Source: Fagopyrum homotropicum (Eukaryota; Streptophyta; Magnoliopsida; Caryophyllales; Polygonaceae). Taken from it: a stretch of DNA of 64,000 nucleotides. Made by a program: the position numbers and the translations under genes. The notes under the pieces were generated by a model, which saw only the letters and a list, made by a program, of their open reading frames with translations, did not search any database and had not been told where the DNA came from. Where the stretch lies: positions 112,462,916 through 112,526,915 of the forward strand of contig BSWB01000001.1 in NCBI GenBank assembly GCA_033239125.1. Direction: 5' to 3'. Shown here in pieces: positions 1 through 11,158 of the stretch; position 1 is the stretch's first letter, and the number at the start of each line of letters is the position of its first letter.

Positions 1-1181
1 CACACTTAAACCTTAATAAAGGATGTTGAGTCTCTTTATTACCCAAAATTTTGTAATCTTAATCTATTAAATGTAGAACCAATGATGAAGTCTCTTCACA
101 CACTTAAATAGAGGTTAAAAAGGTTAAGCAAGGTTGGGATTTAGGCAAGGATTAACTTTGGTTAAAGAATAAATCAATTAAAGATCGTCAAGGGAATAAA
201 TCGACATGTTCATAGATAAATCGTCCGATTTTTCTCAAGAACAAGGCAATTTTCCTGTTGTCGCAAAATCTAAATCTCAACCCTCAGGGTCCAAATGGTT
301 AAATGAGTTCAGTCTATCATCATCTAAGCCTCAATCATCAACTATTCTCCCTAGAATCACAAGGTTTTTAGCCAACCATTTTCAAAATCAAATCAAAATT
401 AAGATTGAATGAATAAAATCAAATAAACCCGAACTTTGAAAAAAAATCTAATAATCTCCAAATATGTAAACAAATCTCAAATCCAATCAAAGTATCTCTC
501 AAAACACTCAGTAATGTGTTCACAAACCACAAGAATTGAAAAGGGAAACAAAAGATCTCACAATAATGGTATAGATTGACTTCTTGGCACTTCCCTTCAA
601 TCTCCTTCCAAGAATCTTCAATCTCTCCAAATTGTGTAAATATTTTCCACTGCGAGGTCCCGATTTTCGTTCCTAGGGTTCCAATGTATAGTTCCTTGCT
701 AATGGGTTGCTTGGCAAAACACGCCTCAAGCCCATAAGTGATGGGCTTTGGGTCGTGATATTTCTTTGGCCGAAAACTGTAAAAAATCGTGCTGCTTAAC
801 TAATGAAGGAAACCGTTCGATTTTTAGGTATAAAAATCGTCCGATTTTCTATAGATAATGGCACGATTTTCTTCAACAGAGAATGCTCGTCTCTTGGCTT
901 GTTTCCTTCCTCCCTTTTGTGACTCTTTTATGCAACTCCTTTGCTCTTTGTGACTCCTCTAAGACTCCTTAAGCTTCCTTAATAGCCTTAGATGCTCCTT
1001 GCTCCACTTTTGCTTCCAAATCCACCGGATTTACCTACAATTCAACCAAAACTCATGTAGACCTCTATTTTTGGAATAATTAAAATAAGCCTAAAAGGTA
1101 TACAAATTCTCTCTAAATGCAAGGGAAATTGAGGTGAACCTCTACAATATGCATGATTATAATGGTATATAATTCATATCA
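1..1181 (-). mobile_element. Athila-type LTR, family C, truncated by the window edge
   Basis: Read on the minus strand, this block aligns by eye with the Athila LTR at 5518-7283. It shares the GAGGTCTACA..GTTTTGGTTGAATTGTAGGTAAA stretch (1030-1066) and the AATAAAGG / GTTTAAGTGTG stretch (1-40). The LTR 5' end, TGATATGAATTATA on the minus strand, is placed at 1181, where homology to a different LTR family begins. The word AATCGTCCGATT occurs at 219-230 and 835-846, with variants at 783-790 and 814-825. The 3' part of the LTR and any internal region lie outside the window. The 68-codon ORF inside it is not considered a gene. Confidence 0.8.
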
Positions 1182-2576
1182 TCAATGGTATAAACCGTTA
1201 GCTAACATTCTAGATATCAAAAGAACGTAAAGGGACAAACACACATAAGGTAAAAGAAAACATGTAGCATGCTTGCACACAACCGGTTATTATCTTTCAT
1301 TAAGTTATCCATTACTAATTCAACTTCTTTTGTCACACGAGAATCTCCCGAAAATTGTCTCCGCTTCCGTCTACCAATAGGAATAGATCGGTACTATCCG
1401 TTACCTACGGGCCTGCGTTGTAAGAGCATATTCTAGTCTCCTGTTGAACTAGACAAGTGGTCACCACCCGGTTATCATACACTTGGGCCAGTTAAGGTAA
1501 TAAAGGGTGAATCATATTCCGGTTATCCGTTATAAACAACAATAAACAACACAAACAAGCCAAAACACTCAAACCAATATACGGAATGAAGCTAAGTAAG
1601 TCCAAGAGACTTACCTCACTCGAAGGTAAACAAAACTCAGCAACAACTCAGGAACAACTCAGGAGCAACTCCGTTTCCCTCGGGAAAGGAGCAAGGAAAG
1701 CTTGTTCACAGAAGTATCACGAATCAGGAACGAAACGGTTGCTAGAAGTCTATAACTTCTAATCTCAATGATCTCTACAAGCTAAGGGCTCAACCCTAGT
1801 CTTACAACAACTCAGGGAACAAGAAACATCCATAAGAAACCAAGAAGGAAAGAATGAAAGCAAGGAAGGAAGCAGCTCACCAAAGACGGGAGCTATTGTA
1901 GAGGAAACCGCAAGGGCGGCTGGACAAACGCAAGGGCGGATGGCCGCGGGGCGGGGATGTGCAGGCGCGGGAGCGGCTGCGTGACAAACGGTGTTGTCGA
2001 GGTTTCTCTCGACAGAAACTTCATAGCAAGGAATCCAAAGCTCGAACCTTTGATCCATCTCTTCAAGACTCAACCAAGGGAGCTTGTGAACATCAACATA
2101 TCAACAACGGAACCAACAACAAGGATCAAGACTTGATCTTGATCCTTGGAGAAGAAGAAAAAGAAGAAAGAAGGGAAGAAGCAAAACAGAAGAGAATGGC
2201 ATGCAACATCTACATGAATGTGATGAAGAAACCAAAAGAGATGAACTTACACATTTAGCAAAGTTGCAGGAAGCAAGGTGACGGCTGCATCTCTCAAGGG
2301 TTTGAAGAAACGTAAGCAAGAAACGGGAAAAGGAGGAAAAGGCGGGAATATATATATAGACGGGCTGGAAAGATAGAAGGAAGCACGTTCTAGGGTTTAG
2401 AATAAGATAATGAAACCGGCCTATAGATAGAAGATCAGATATTCTATTTATGGAAGGAAGATAAAACGAACGAAAGAAAGATCGGGGGCGATTTGTAGTC
2501 AGCCGCAGGGGCGGCTGACCCTGCCACGGGTGCGGCCTGCCGCGGGGCGGTGAAGGCAAAAGACTGGGGTTTTACA
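1182..2576 (-). mobile_element. Chromovirus-type LTR fragment (family D), minus orientation
   Basis: This is a diverged copy of the complete solo LTR at 50174-51916. Shared blocks include the GGTTATTATCTTTCATTAAGTTA region (1284 and 50570), the AACATCAACATATCAAC region (2089 and 51360) and a cluster of CCGC..GCGG palindromes. The LTR 5' end (TGTAAAA on the minus strand) is at 2576. About 300 bp of its 3' end is missing at the left, where the family C Athila LTR abuts, so that LTR probably inserted into this one. An 18-bp inverted repeat with 7-bp arms, CAGCCGC / GCGGCTG, lies at 2500-2517. ORFs here are not considered genes. Confidence 0.78.
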
Positions 2577-2732
2577 TTATATGAATGTGTTTCTAGTAAT
2601 ATAATTTCTGGTTTGTGTATGTGCTCAGTCTCTGGTATAGTGAATTATATTAGAATAATGAATTTTCTAGTATGAGTATTATCCTTTTCTAGTATACCAT
2701 AAACTAATTGATTGGTGTTTTTTGTTGTTTAA

Positions 2733-4375
2733 GGTTATTTCAGTTGACGGAACATTTTTAAAAGGACGATATGGTGGGGTGTTATTGCTTGCAACAGCGC
2801 AAGACGCAAACCAGCAAATATACCCGCTAGCATTTGCGATTGTTGACCGTGAATGTGATGACTCGTATGATTTCTTCTTCTACAATATACGCAAGTTTGT
2901 TGATGACAGTGAGGAACAAATATTTGCATTTGATAGACACATGTCAATAAAGAATGGTATAGCTAAGCACTACACAAAAGCATCACACGGAGTTTGCATG
3001 TACCACTTAAAAGGGAACATCAAGAAAAAGTCAACCAAGAATATAGTTCAACAAATAATCTTAAATGGAACTAGGTGATAGAGAAAGGATAAGTGCCTAG
3101 AACTGTTCGAATATATAAAGATGGTATGTTTAATTTGGTTTATAGTATTTTCTGGTATCCAATCATATTATGTTTGTTGGTATTTCATTTCTGGTGATTT
3201 ATTTCTGGTATTGTGTCTTAGCTCACATTAACAATGACTCTAGTATAAATGACTATGGTATGAACAATTTTCTGGTATTGAGTATTATCATTTTTGGCAT
3301 CATTTATGGCATCATGTACATGACATGTTTTTGATAAATTTTTTGATCAATTCTGGTATAGATTTTGGGCTCATTTTTGGTATGATAATACATGATATGA
3401 TTCTGGTATTAACAACTACTTCCCTTTCCTGGTATAAATGACTCTGGTATGAACAAATGTTATGTATGTTGTATGAATTTTCTGATCAATTCTAGTATAT
3501 ATTTTGGGCTCATTTTTGGTATGATAATACATGATATGTTTCTGGTATTGAACATTATCATTTCTGGTATCAATTATGGTATGAATTTTGTGCTCAATTC
3601 TGGTATGATCACATGTTATGTGTTTGGTATGATTTTTCTGGTATTGTATAAAACTTCATGTGTAGGAGAAGGAAGTAGTTGCGCAATTGTTAGATGAGAT
3701 TGGATTTGCTGCATGGTTCCAAGCTTTTTGCCCTACCAAACGTTACAACATTATGACAAGCAACGATGCAGAATGTATTAATAGTGTATTGTGTGATGGA
3801 AGGGATTATCCGGTGCTTGCCCTCATTGATGTTATCAGGCAGTTGGTGGGTAGATGGTTTGCAACGCGAAGGGAAAAGGTTGCACCATGTACAGAATTGG
3901 CAACACCAAACATTGATGCTCTAATACAAGCTAAATATGGGGAGGCCACAAAGTATGGATGCTACGTGTTTGATTCAAAAAGGCTATTGTTTGAGATACA
4001 ATGGAACCAGGAAAGGGAAGTTGTTTTTTAGTGGATAGGAGTTGCACTTGCAAGGAATTTGATATTGAGGAAATACCGTGTGTTCATGTCATAGTTGCAT
4101 CAAAGATGGCGAAACTAAATCATGCTTCTTTGGTAAGTAAGTATTACAGTGTTGAATATTGGAGAACGGTATATGCAGAGACAATATACCCAATCGTTGA
4201 CGATGAGGATTTAGATATTCCAAGTTGCATTGCATCTATTGAATGCAAACCTCCTATAAAGCGGAAGAGAACTGGAAGATTGCCTAAAGCTAGGATACGG
4301 GGACTAGTGGAAGGGAACAAAAAGAAGAAATGCAGTTGTTGTGGCATGGTAGGACATAACAAAAAGACTTGTTGA
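2733..4375 (+). pseudogene. MULE transposase, broken
   Basis: This would encode a Mutator-superfamily (MURA-like) DDE transposase acting at the element ends in the nucleus. Exon 1 (2733-3123) opens with VDGTFLKGRYGG, the first catalytic Asp block, and continues through IVDRECDDSYDFF, FAFDRHMSIK and the CMYHLKGN block. Exon 2 (3666-4375) has RYNIMTSNDAECINSVL, a SWIM zinc finger CTCKEFDIEEIPCVHV, the AETIYP block, a basic stretch and a terminal CCHC-like knuckle CSCCGMVGHNKKTC. The intron 3124-3665 has GTATGT and TGTAG borders. Breaks seen: tandem stops after NGTR near 3075, and a frameshift near 4010-4020 just before the SWIM finger. The usual S in SDRHxSI is F here. N-terminal MULE domains would lie left of 2733, where an LTR sits. 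Confidence 0.8.
3124..3665 (+). repeat. CTGGTAT-filled intron of the MULE transposase
   Basis: Between the two transposase exons I count 11 exact CTGGTAT heptamers in 542 bp, all on the + strand, with further one-base variants such as TTGGTAT and CTAGTAT. The motif is often followed by A/G/T-rich stretches. The preceding 2590-2730 segment has the same words. No exact reverse complement was seen here. Confidence 0.85.
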
Positions 4376-5323
4376 AATCAACCACTGGTGAAGGAATGAA
4401 GACACATACCAGAAAATACAGATTATGATTTTATGTTAATATGAAATTGTACAAAACGGTTATTATATTAGTATATGTTTGTTTTGTGCAAAAATCCTCA
4501 TACCAGAAACATAACAACAGTTAATAACAAAAACTGTAACAAAAACTCATACCAGAATCCGATACATGAATACAATCAGGCTAGATACTCATACCAGAAA
4601 AACTCATACAATAAATAATACAATAAAATCACATATTGAATATTTCTGGTCGACAAAGTATAGTACCAAAATAACATTAATGAAAAAAATAGATCAAAAT
4701 ACAATACCATGAACAAATACCAGAATGCTAATGCAAAAAATCGTACCAAAAAATCACAAAATTAACAATTTTTGGTACGTAAATACTCATACCAGAGGCA
4801 CATAAAGTAAAACCAAACATACCAGAATCATAAAATAAAAGCAAATACCAAATATCTCAATGAATAAATCATCTCACGTTATCACATGATAATATATGGA
4901 AAAGAAATCATCATACCAAAATTAGATAAATGAAAATCCATCATACCAGAGTCATAAACCATAAGCAAAATACCAGAAATACTCATACCAGAGGCACATA
5001 AATGAAAATCCAACATCATACCAAAATCCAAATCGCAACAAAAATACTTCTAGTAAAGAAGTCATCATACCAGAATCTTATAAATGAAAACCAACATACA
5101 AGAATACTATGTACCTAAACAAATACTAGAAAACTAATAACAAAAAGCAAACTAGAAATTAGTCATCAACAAGATTAGATTAAAAAAGTGTCAATACAAC
5201 CTGAATGATTGTTACAACATATTCAATACCAAAATATTTGTTGATAATGTACATATTAATGCTACACAAACACACAATTACATCATAGTCAATTAAACAA
5301 CAACATAAAGGCCAGTTACAGTT
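4376..5323 (-). repeat. Intergenic or 3' UTR segment dense in ATACCAG (CTGGTAT on minus)
   Basis: This stretch lies between the stops of the convergent transposase and ULP1 genes. It is AT-rich and carries about 11 exact ATACCAG words plus many ATACCAA/ATACTAG variants, the reverse complement of the word in the transposase intron. It therefore matches the sense strand of the minus-strand ULP1 gene. No other gene is seen. Confidence 0.8.
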
Positions 5324-5510
5324 TCAAATAAACTCGTACGGCTTCACCCACTCCCTATTGTACATAATCACACAAAATTGTTCTCTAAAAGCTGGGACGT
5401 AGTCTTGACATATGAGCGACAAATCAGTTCGTCAAGATGACAAGTACTGGATGTGCTTGATAATGAATACACCACAACTTCTACTGCCATTCAACAATAG
5501 ATTATATAAG
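5324..5510 (-). pseudogene. ULP1-like exon with the catalytic Cys block
   Basis: On the minus strand this reads NGSRSCGVFIIKHIQYL and ends WVKPYEFI followed by a stop at 5324-5326. The SCGVF block matches the nucleophile motif (usually DCGVF) of C48 proteases; here the residue before Cys is Ser. One in-frame TGA follows YLSS, about 19 codons from the start of the readable block. It is the last exon of the ULP1-like gene, parted from its upstream exons by the Athila A insertion, whose left border is 8 bp upstream in gene sense. Confidence 0.62.
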
Positions 5511-5517
5511 TGTTTTT

Positions 5518-7283
5518 TGATAGCATGAATTATAGTCTATATTTTGGGACCTATTTAGACGTTTTATCTTCAATAATCTACATGTTTGGATGTATATTAT
5601 GTGATTATATCGTCGTTTCATCTACCTTTGCGAGAATCGAGGTCTACACCAAGTTTCGTTGTAATTGTAGGTAAAATGGCACGTTTTGCATCAAAATGGA
5701 GCTAAAGGAGCGAAGGAGTCATTGGAGCTACGTTCAGGAGCTTAAGGAGGAACCCAGGAAGCATGGAAATGAATTAAAGATTTACTTTGGACCAGATTTG
5801 AGAGACTTCACATTCAGTTAGAGTCACCTCGGTCAGCTACATTACCACCTCGACCGAGGTGATCTTGAGGAGCGCCCCGACCGAGGCGAACACCCTGGAC
5901 GCGGCGAGATATATTTTATTTGGCTGAGATCTTTTATTTTTGGAAGGAGAGATCTCATATTTTTTGGCTGGATTTCTGGAAGGAAGATCATATATTTTGG
6001 AGATTTATTTTAGGAGATATGGATATATTTTATTAGGAAATTATCTTTTTAAGATATTTTATCTTTGGAAGATAATTCTCCTATATAAAGTGTTGGATTT
6101 TCCACAAGTTCAACCATGCTTAGAGGGCTGAGAGTATCCAGCAATCAAGGGATTTTTCCGGAGTTTTGAAGGAAGGAAGGAAGATTGAAGATCAATCAGG
6201 GAAGGATTGATAGTTCGGATATAGCTTTTGCGGGGATTTTTGTAAGACTTTCTTAGATTACCTTTTGTTTGATTGTCTTGTTGGATTTGTGATCCAAGGA
6301 ATGCTTATTTGTTTGATATTTGATTCAGTTATTGAAGTCTTGTTCTTAAGGTTTTTGTGTTCAAATATTCATTCTCTTCCCATATATTTGATTATTGCTT
6401 TCATGATGATGAGTGGCTAATTTCTTTATGCAATTTTAGGGTGATTGGCTGAAAGTTGTGGGAAAAACAATGATAGAATAATCTTAAATCCTAGTAGGAC
6501 TCTGAAAGCTCGAGTCTTTATCCTTAACCTTAGAACATCTCGTTCAGTCGATGAACATCTCGGCCGGGGTGGAACTTGACTGACCGAGGTGACCCTTTCT
6601 GATCCGAACTGGGAGTTAAGTGTTAGAGTTTGCCAAATCCTATTCTTATTACACCTTTCCTGGTTCAATGCAAGCCTAGGATGAGACTTACCCGGTAATT
6701 CTTTTGTTTGTTTACCCAAGATCACAAGTGTAGGTAATAAAGGTTTATCCTTTATTGGGGTTTGAGTGTGCCTTCATCCCATCTTTGTGAGTTAGCCTGA
6801 GACTTACCCGGTAAAGGTTGATTCTATTCCCTTAGTTGGTGTGTTGGTTTAAGATTATAGTTCCTTTCCTTAGTACCTTGAGACTTACCCGGTGATAGGT
6901 TATGTGGCTTGGGATTTGTGAGTAGTGAGACTTACCCGGTGATCTATTCCACTTTAGAAACACCTTCCCTTTTCAAAACCTCAGCTTTGTTCGCTTACTT
7001 TGAGATCTTGAGTTGGAACCATAACTGGATGCTTTAATCCCTAGAATTTGCATATTTCCTTAATTGACTATATTATCATCTTTGATTGCTTTAATTGCTT
7101 TTGTGGTTAGTTGCAATATTGACAACCTATACTTGCTTTGTTTCACCTAAGTCTCTAAGATCGACACCCCGGAATTCTTGCTTTTACTATAATTAATCCG
7201 TACACTGCGGGTTCGCATCCTTGTTTTAAGCATACTTCTTGGGTTATAAATTTAAAGCTTGCACACACCATTTGGAGCGAACA
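5518..7283 (+). repeat. 5' LTR of Athila A
   Basis: 1766 bp, TG..CA ends. It carries the near-palindrome CACCTCGACCGAGGTG at 5846-5861 with partial copies at 5826-5837, 5876-5888 and 6560-6576. In its second half are four copies of GAGACTTACCCGGT (6683, 6799, 6880, 6927). A likely TATA box is TCCTATATAAAGTG (6079-6092). The 63-codon ORF at 5940 is not a gene. Confidence 0.92.
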
Positions 7284-7289
7284 AGTTTT

Positions 7290-7307
7290 TGGCGCCGTTG
7301 CTGGGGA
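7290..7307 (+). promoter_or_regulatory. Primer-binding site of Athila A
   Basis: TGGCGCCGTTGCTGGGGA begins six bases after the LTR end and matches the Athila-type site used to prime minus-strand DNA synthesis. It differs by one base (CT for CC) from the site in Athila B. Confidence 0.88.
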
Positions 7308-7484
7308 CTTGGTCTAGACCGAGCCGGTTGCGGTTGTCTTTCGGGGCTATTGCCCCTGTTACTACTAACCACTCTACTTGAGTGACTTTCGCAGGTTCTT
7401 TTTCTTAGGTTTACGCAAAGAACCCGTGCTGGGAAGGAAATCGTTCCTTACAATCCCGAACCAAAAAAGACATATAAGAGACGC

Positions 7485-8867
7485 TTGAAAGAAGCAAAAA
7501 TGGCCAACCAAGACAATCGCGATCTTGAGGCCGAATTGAAGGAGGCGATGGAACAGCTGCGCCTCAATAGGGAAGAACTGCAATGCGAAAGGGAGCAAAA
7601 TCGCACCAGAGCTGCAAAGATTGAAGCAGATATGGATGAGTTAAGAGCTCAAATTCTGCATCGACCAAACCCTCGACCGAGGCAGGACCCCGCTCCAGTC
7701 GCCGCGGCCGAGATTCTTCCACCTTGGATGCCAGTCCGAGATGTTCTTTTTGTAGGTATTCCACAAACCCTAGGGCAGAGGATGGACCCAACCCAGCAAG
7801 TGAGGCGTCCAGGAGTCAACCTAGGAGATCCAGCAGAGCATGATTATAAACTTCGACCGCAAGTTCTTTCCATGATTCGCCAATGCCAGTTCGGAGGTCT
7901 AGAAAGGGAGTCTCCACATCAACATCTACAAAACTATGAGATTATGATGGAGACCTTGAAACCTTCAACAGTGGAAAATAATAATTACAAGTTAAGGCCT
8001 TTTTACTTTTCTTTGAAGGACAGGGCGCTTACTTGGTATCAGTCTCTTCCTCCCGGAAAGATCAACACTTGGGAAGAGATGACGACGGAGTTCTTAACAA
8101 AATTCTTTCCCCCCTCCAAAACTGTTAAAATGAGAGGGAAGATCAACGCATTCATCATGAAGGACAAGGAGAGTTTGTCCAAGTCATGGGAGAGATTTAA
8201 AGATGTCCTTTTGGATTGCCCACATCATGGGATTCCAAAAATAGAGTTGTTTGAGATTTACTTCAAGGGATTGGATGGAGCTACCCAATTCAGCCTTCAA
8301 CTACTATCCGTCGGCACATTCATGGACATGCCGATTGATGAAGCTTGGGAATTCATTGAAAAACAAGCTTTACACATGGAGAAGTACTCGCACCAAGGAG
8401 CTGAAAATGGCGTTAAGAGAGTTAATTTCCAAGAAGCTCCATCAAATGATAATCAACTTACCTCCCTCAAGAATGATGTGAAGCGATTGAAGGAACTTTT
8501 GGTTGCTCACACCAAAAAAGAAGAGGAAGGATATCAAGGCTCAAGGAACAACAATGGTTACCGGAACAACAACAACGGTTCCCGGAACAACAACTACAAC
8601 AATAATAGAGGATCCAACAACAATAATTGGAGGCCAAACAATCAAAATTCGGGTAACTCTTACTCAAACTCCAATTCAAACAACTCTTCTAATCCTTTCC
8701 TCTCTTCTTCTTCTTCTTCTACTCCATTGAAGAGCCAGGAGTCTGGATCAAGTTCATCCCAACCAGAAAAGAAAGATGCAGTGTTGGAGGCTATCTTGAT
8801 CAAGCTCAATGCTATGGAGACGTCCAGGACTTCATTTTCGAAGGCACAAAAAGCCTTAGAACAATAA
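7485..8867 (+). CDS. Athila A gag-like protein
   Basis: A 460-residue ORF starting 178 bp after the primer-binding site; ATG at 7500 (MANQDNRDLEAEL) is an alternative start. The N-terminus is a charged coiled coil (about residues 10-50). A retrotransposon gag core follows, with the blocks YKLRPFYFSLKDRALTWYQSLP and SWERFKDVLLDCPHHG. The C-terminal third is a low-complexity Asn/Ser region (about residues 345-415). I see no CCHC zinc knuckle. It forms the particle coat in the cytoplasm in this family. CCTCGACCGAGG at 7671-7682 is translated in the linker after the coiled coil. In Athila B the matching frame continues into the protease, whereas here it stops at 8865-8867. Confidence 0.85.
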   Translation: MKEAKMANQDNRDLEAELKEAMEQLRLNREELQCEREQNRTRAAKIEADMDELRAQILHRPNPRPRQDPAPVAAAEILPPWMPVRDVLFVGIPQTLGQRMDPTQQVRRPGVNLGDPAEHDYKLRPQVLSMIRQCQFGGLERESPHQHLQNYEIMMETLKPSTVENNNYKLRPFYFSLKDRALTWYQSLPPGKINTWEEMTTEFLTKFFPPSKTVKMRGKINAFIMKDKESLSKSWERFKDVLLDCPHHGIPKIELFEIYFKGLDGATQFSLQLLSVGTFMDMPIDEAWEFIEKQALHMEKYSHQGAENGVKRVNFQEAPSNDNQLTSLKNDVKRLKELLVAHTKKEEEGYQGSRNNNGYRNNNNGSRNNNYNNNRGSNNNNWRPNNQNSGNSYSNSNSNNSSNPFLSSSSSSTPLKSQESGSSSSQPEKKDAVLEAILIKLNAMETSRTSFSKAQKALEQ

Positions 8868-8947
8868 TTCTTTAATAAGGCGAATGAAGCGCCAAGAGAC
8901 CCAAGGAAGCTCCCAACAAGGACAGAGAGCAACCCAAGGGACAGATC

Positions 8948-10066
8948 ATGGCAATAACGACGAGAAGTGGACTGAAAACTGCAGATCCAGTGCCTCGGTC
9001 GATGCCAGTGAACAACACTTCGGTCCAGGTACAGACGAAGAACACTTCGGCCGAGGTACCAACCGAGGTGGAGCCTCAAAGAGCGTCGGACAAAACTGAA
9101 GTTTATGTCCCACCTCCTGCATATAAACCACCACTTCCATTCCCCCAGTCAAGATCCAGAACACATCTAGACAAGCACTTTGGTAAGTTCCTTGACTTGA
9201 TGAATAAACTACATATTAATATCCCTTTCCTTGATGCTATTCTAAGGATGCCCGCCTATGGGAAGTTCTTGAAAGAAATTCTATCAAGGAAGACGAAGTT
9301 GGAAGACTTTGGTGAAGTAAGGATGACATCTAAATCCTCGGAGCTCATTCAAATCATGAAGGAAAAGATGCCACCCAAGTTAAGAGATCCCGGCTCATTT
9401 TGCATTCCCATCCAAGTTGGGGATGTCACTTGTGAGGCATTGTGTGATCTAGGAGCCAACGTGAGCATCATCCTGCTGGAGCTATGTGTGAAGATCGGAC
9501 TTGGAGAGCCCAAGCCGGTAAAGATAAGGTTATACATGGCGGACCGCTCCATTACCCATCCCGTGGGCATTTTGGAAGACGTCCCGGTTAAGTTAGGTAA
9601 CTTCTATTTACCTGTAGACTTTGTTGTGCTTGATATTCCCGCAGATTATCCCGTTCCTATCATTCTCGGGAGACCATTTCTGGCAACCTCGGGTTTCAAT
9701 GTGGATTGTAAGAACGCCAAGTTGCAATTCAACATTGGCGGTGATCAAGTTGAGTTTGCATTGCTTGCGGCAATGAAAGGAGAGCCGTTCGGAGATGATA
9801 TCTTCAACATCTATGATGAAGAAGAATCAAGAGAATTGGTGAGCTCTATCCTTATTAATGATCCACTTGAGAGAGTTATTAGTTTTATCTTAATGGAGGA
9901 AGGTGTAGATGTTTCTTGTGATGCAGATATACGGAGCTTAAAGGCACTGGAAGAAGATCCAAGAGCTAAGATTGAAAGACTAATCCAGGAGAAGGAATCT
10001 CCAGTTTCGGTCCCAGTTATAGTACCTCGACCGAGGCACTTTCTGGACCAAGCGAGGTGTTCTTGA
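8948..10066 (+). CDS. Athila A aspartic protease region
   Basis: A 372-residue ORF starting MAITTRSGL, the block that joins gag and protease in Athila polyproteins. The segment LHINIPFLDAI..MPAYGKFLKE is followed by FCIPIQVGDVTCEALCDLGANVSII, where DLGA is the plant-type variant of the aspartic protease D-S/T-G site. IILGRPFLATSG follows. It would cleave the gag-pol polyprotein. Compared with Athila B it is shifted in frame relative to gag. Linkers at the start (8990-9070) and end (10025-10036, then 10097-10108 just beyond the ORF) contain the family word CCTCGACCGAGG or variants. No reverse transcriptase follows. Confidence 0.82.
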   Translation: MAITTRSGLKTADPVPRSMPVNNTSVQVQTKNTSAEVPTEVEPQRASDKTEVYVPPPAYKPPLPFPQSRSRTHLDKHFGKFLDLMNKLHINIPFLDAILRMPAYGKFLKEILSRKTKLEDFGEVRMTSKSSELIQIMKEKMPPKLRDPGSFCIPIQVGDVTCEALCDLGANVSIILLELCVKIGLGEPKPVKIRLYMADRSITHPVGILEDVPVKLGNFYLPVDFVVLDIPADYPVPIILGRPFLATSGFNVDCKNAKLQFNIGGDQVEFALLAAMKGEPFGDDIFNIYDEEESRELVSSILINDPLERVISFILMEEGVDVSCDADIRSLKALEEDPRAKIERLIQEKESPVSVPVIVPRPRHFLDQARCS

Positions 10067-10140
10067 CTGAAGAACATCTCGGTCACCCTCTCTGGACCTC
10101 GACCGAGGTCGAAAGCGAGACGAAGTCAACTGAGAAAAAC

Positions 10141-11158
10141 AAACTTCTTACTCCCTTTTCTGAAATTCATCCACAGTTGGTGGAACACTTTCTCCACCAA
10201 ACTTCTGATAATAAAGGGTCTTGGTATGCTGACATTGTTAATTATCTTATTTGCCAGGAAATACCACCCGGATTGACGTACGCTTAGAGGAAGAAATTCT
10301 TCAAAGATGTACGCCATTACTATTGGGATGAACCTCTACTATTTAAAAGAGGTCCGGACGGGATGCTTCAAAGATGCATTCCGGAAGATGAAGTTACTAG
10401 TGTCATACGGCATTGCCACTCGCTTTCTTGTGGAGGGCATGCTAGCGCTCACAAAACATGCGCCAAGGTATTACGTTCCGATTCTTTTGGCCTACATTAT
10501 TTAAGGGTGTGCAAACGTTTGTTGTTTCTTGTGATGCATGCCAAAGAATAGGGAATTTATCTAGGAGGAACGAGATGCCACTCAATAACATACAGGAGGT
10601 TGAAATCTTTGATGTATGGGAAGTTGATTTCATGGGACCTTTCCCATCATCTGGAGGAAACCTCTACATTCTCCTAGCTGTCGACTACGTCTCTAGATGG
10701 GTGGAAGCCATTTCCTCTACCACTAATGACGCCATGGTGGTTGTGAAGTTCTTTAATAGGACTATCTTTCCATGTTTTGGGACTCCACACATCATCATAA
10801 GCGATGGAGGGACACATTTCATCAACCGGAAGTTTAAAGTACTTCTATCGAAGTATGGGGTAAACCACAAGGTAGCAACCCCTTATCACCCTCAAACTAG
10901 TGGACAGGTCGATATCTCGAATAGAGAAATCAAAGCAATCTTAGAGAAGACCGTCTCTAGGACGAGGAAGGATTGGTCCATGAAGTTGGACGACGCTCTT
11001 TGGGCCTATAGGACCGCATTCAAGACTCCCATTGGTACCACCCCCTATAATCTGGTATATGGGAAGTCTTGCCATTTGCTCGTTGAGCTAGAACACAAAG
11101 CGTATTGGGCAATCAAATGGTTGAATTTCGATATCAAGGAAGCCGGTGAGAAGCGGCT
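10141..11158 (+). pseudogene. Athila A integrase, N-terminal and core part (RT/RNase H deleted)
   Basis: After a short linker the sequence enters WYADIVNYLICQEIPPG, the block just upstream of integrase in Athila B, so the roughly 1.6 kb encoding reverse transcriptase and RNase H is missing; the junction is near 10150-10200. The integrase has the HHCC zinc-finger region (HCHSLSCGGHAS..CDACQR), the first catalytic Asp in VDFMGPFPSS, the second in ISDGGTHF, and Glu in NREIKAILEK. Breaks: TAG at 10285-10287 and a frameshift near 10460-10490. The ORF is cut at 11158 by Athila B within the codons for KRL; the C-terminus resumes at 24467. Confidence 0.82.
11154..11158 (+). repeat. Target duplication of Athila B, left copy (CGGCT)
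   Basis: CGGCT immediately before the TGTTAACATG start of element B; it recurs at 24462-24466 directly after the right LTR. Removing one copy plus the element restores the integrase frame of element A. Confidence 0.93.

Noticed and set aside
1959..2559. Two opposing ORFs of 99 and 152 codons in the left-edge LTR
   Set aside because: They overlap on opposite strands inside an LTR that is homologous to the solo LTR at 50174-51916, where the corresponding frames are not kept.
3124..3665. CRISPR-like or satellite array from the regularly recurring CTGGTAT words
   Set aside because: The repeats are only seven bases, spacing is irregular, spacers are not distinct units, and the context is a eukaryotic transposon intron.
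7500..8867. CCHC zinc knuckle in Athila gag
   Set aside because: The Asn/Ser-rich C-terminal region was searched by eye in A and in B (13026-14909) and contains no C-x2-C-x4-H-x4-C pattern.
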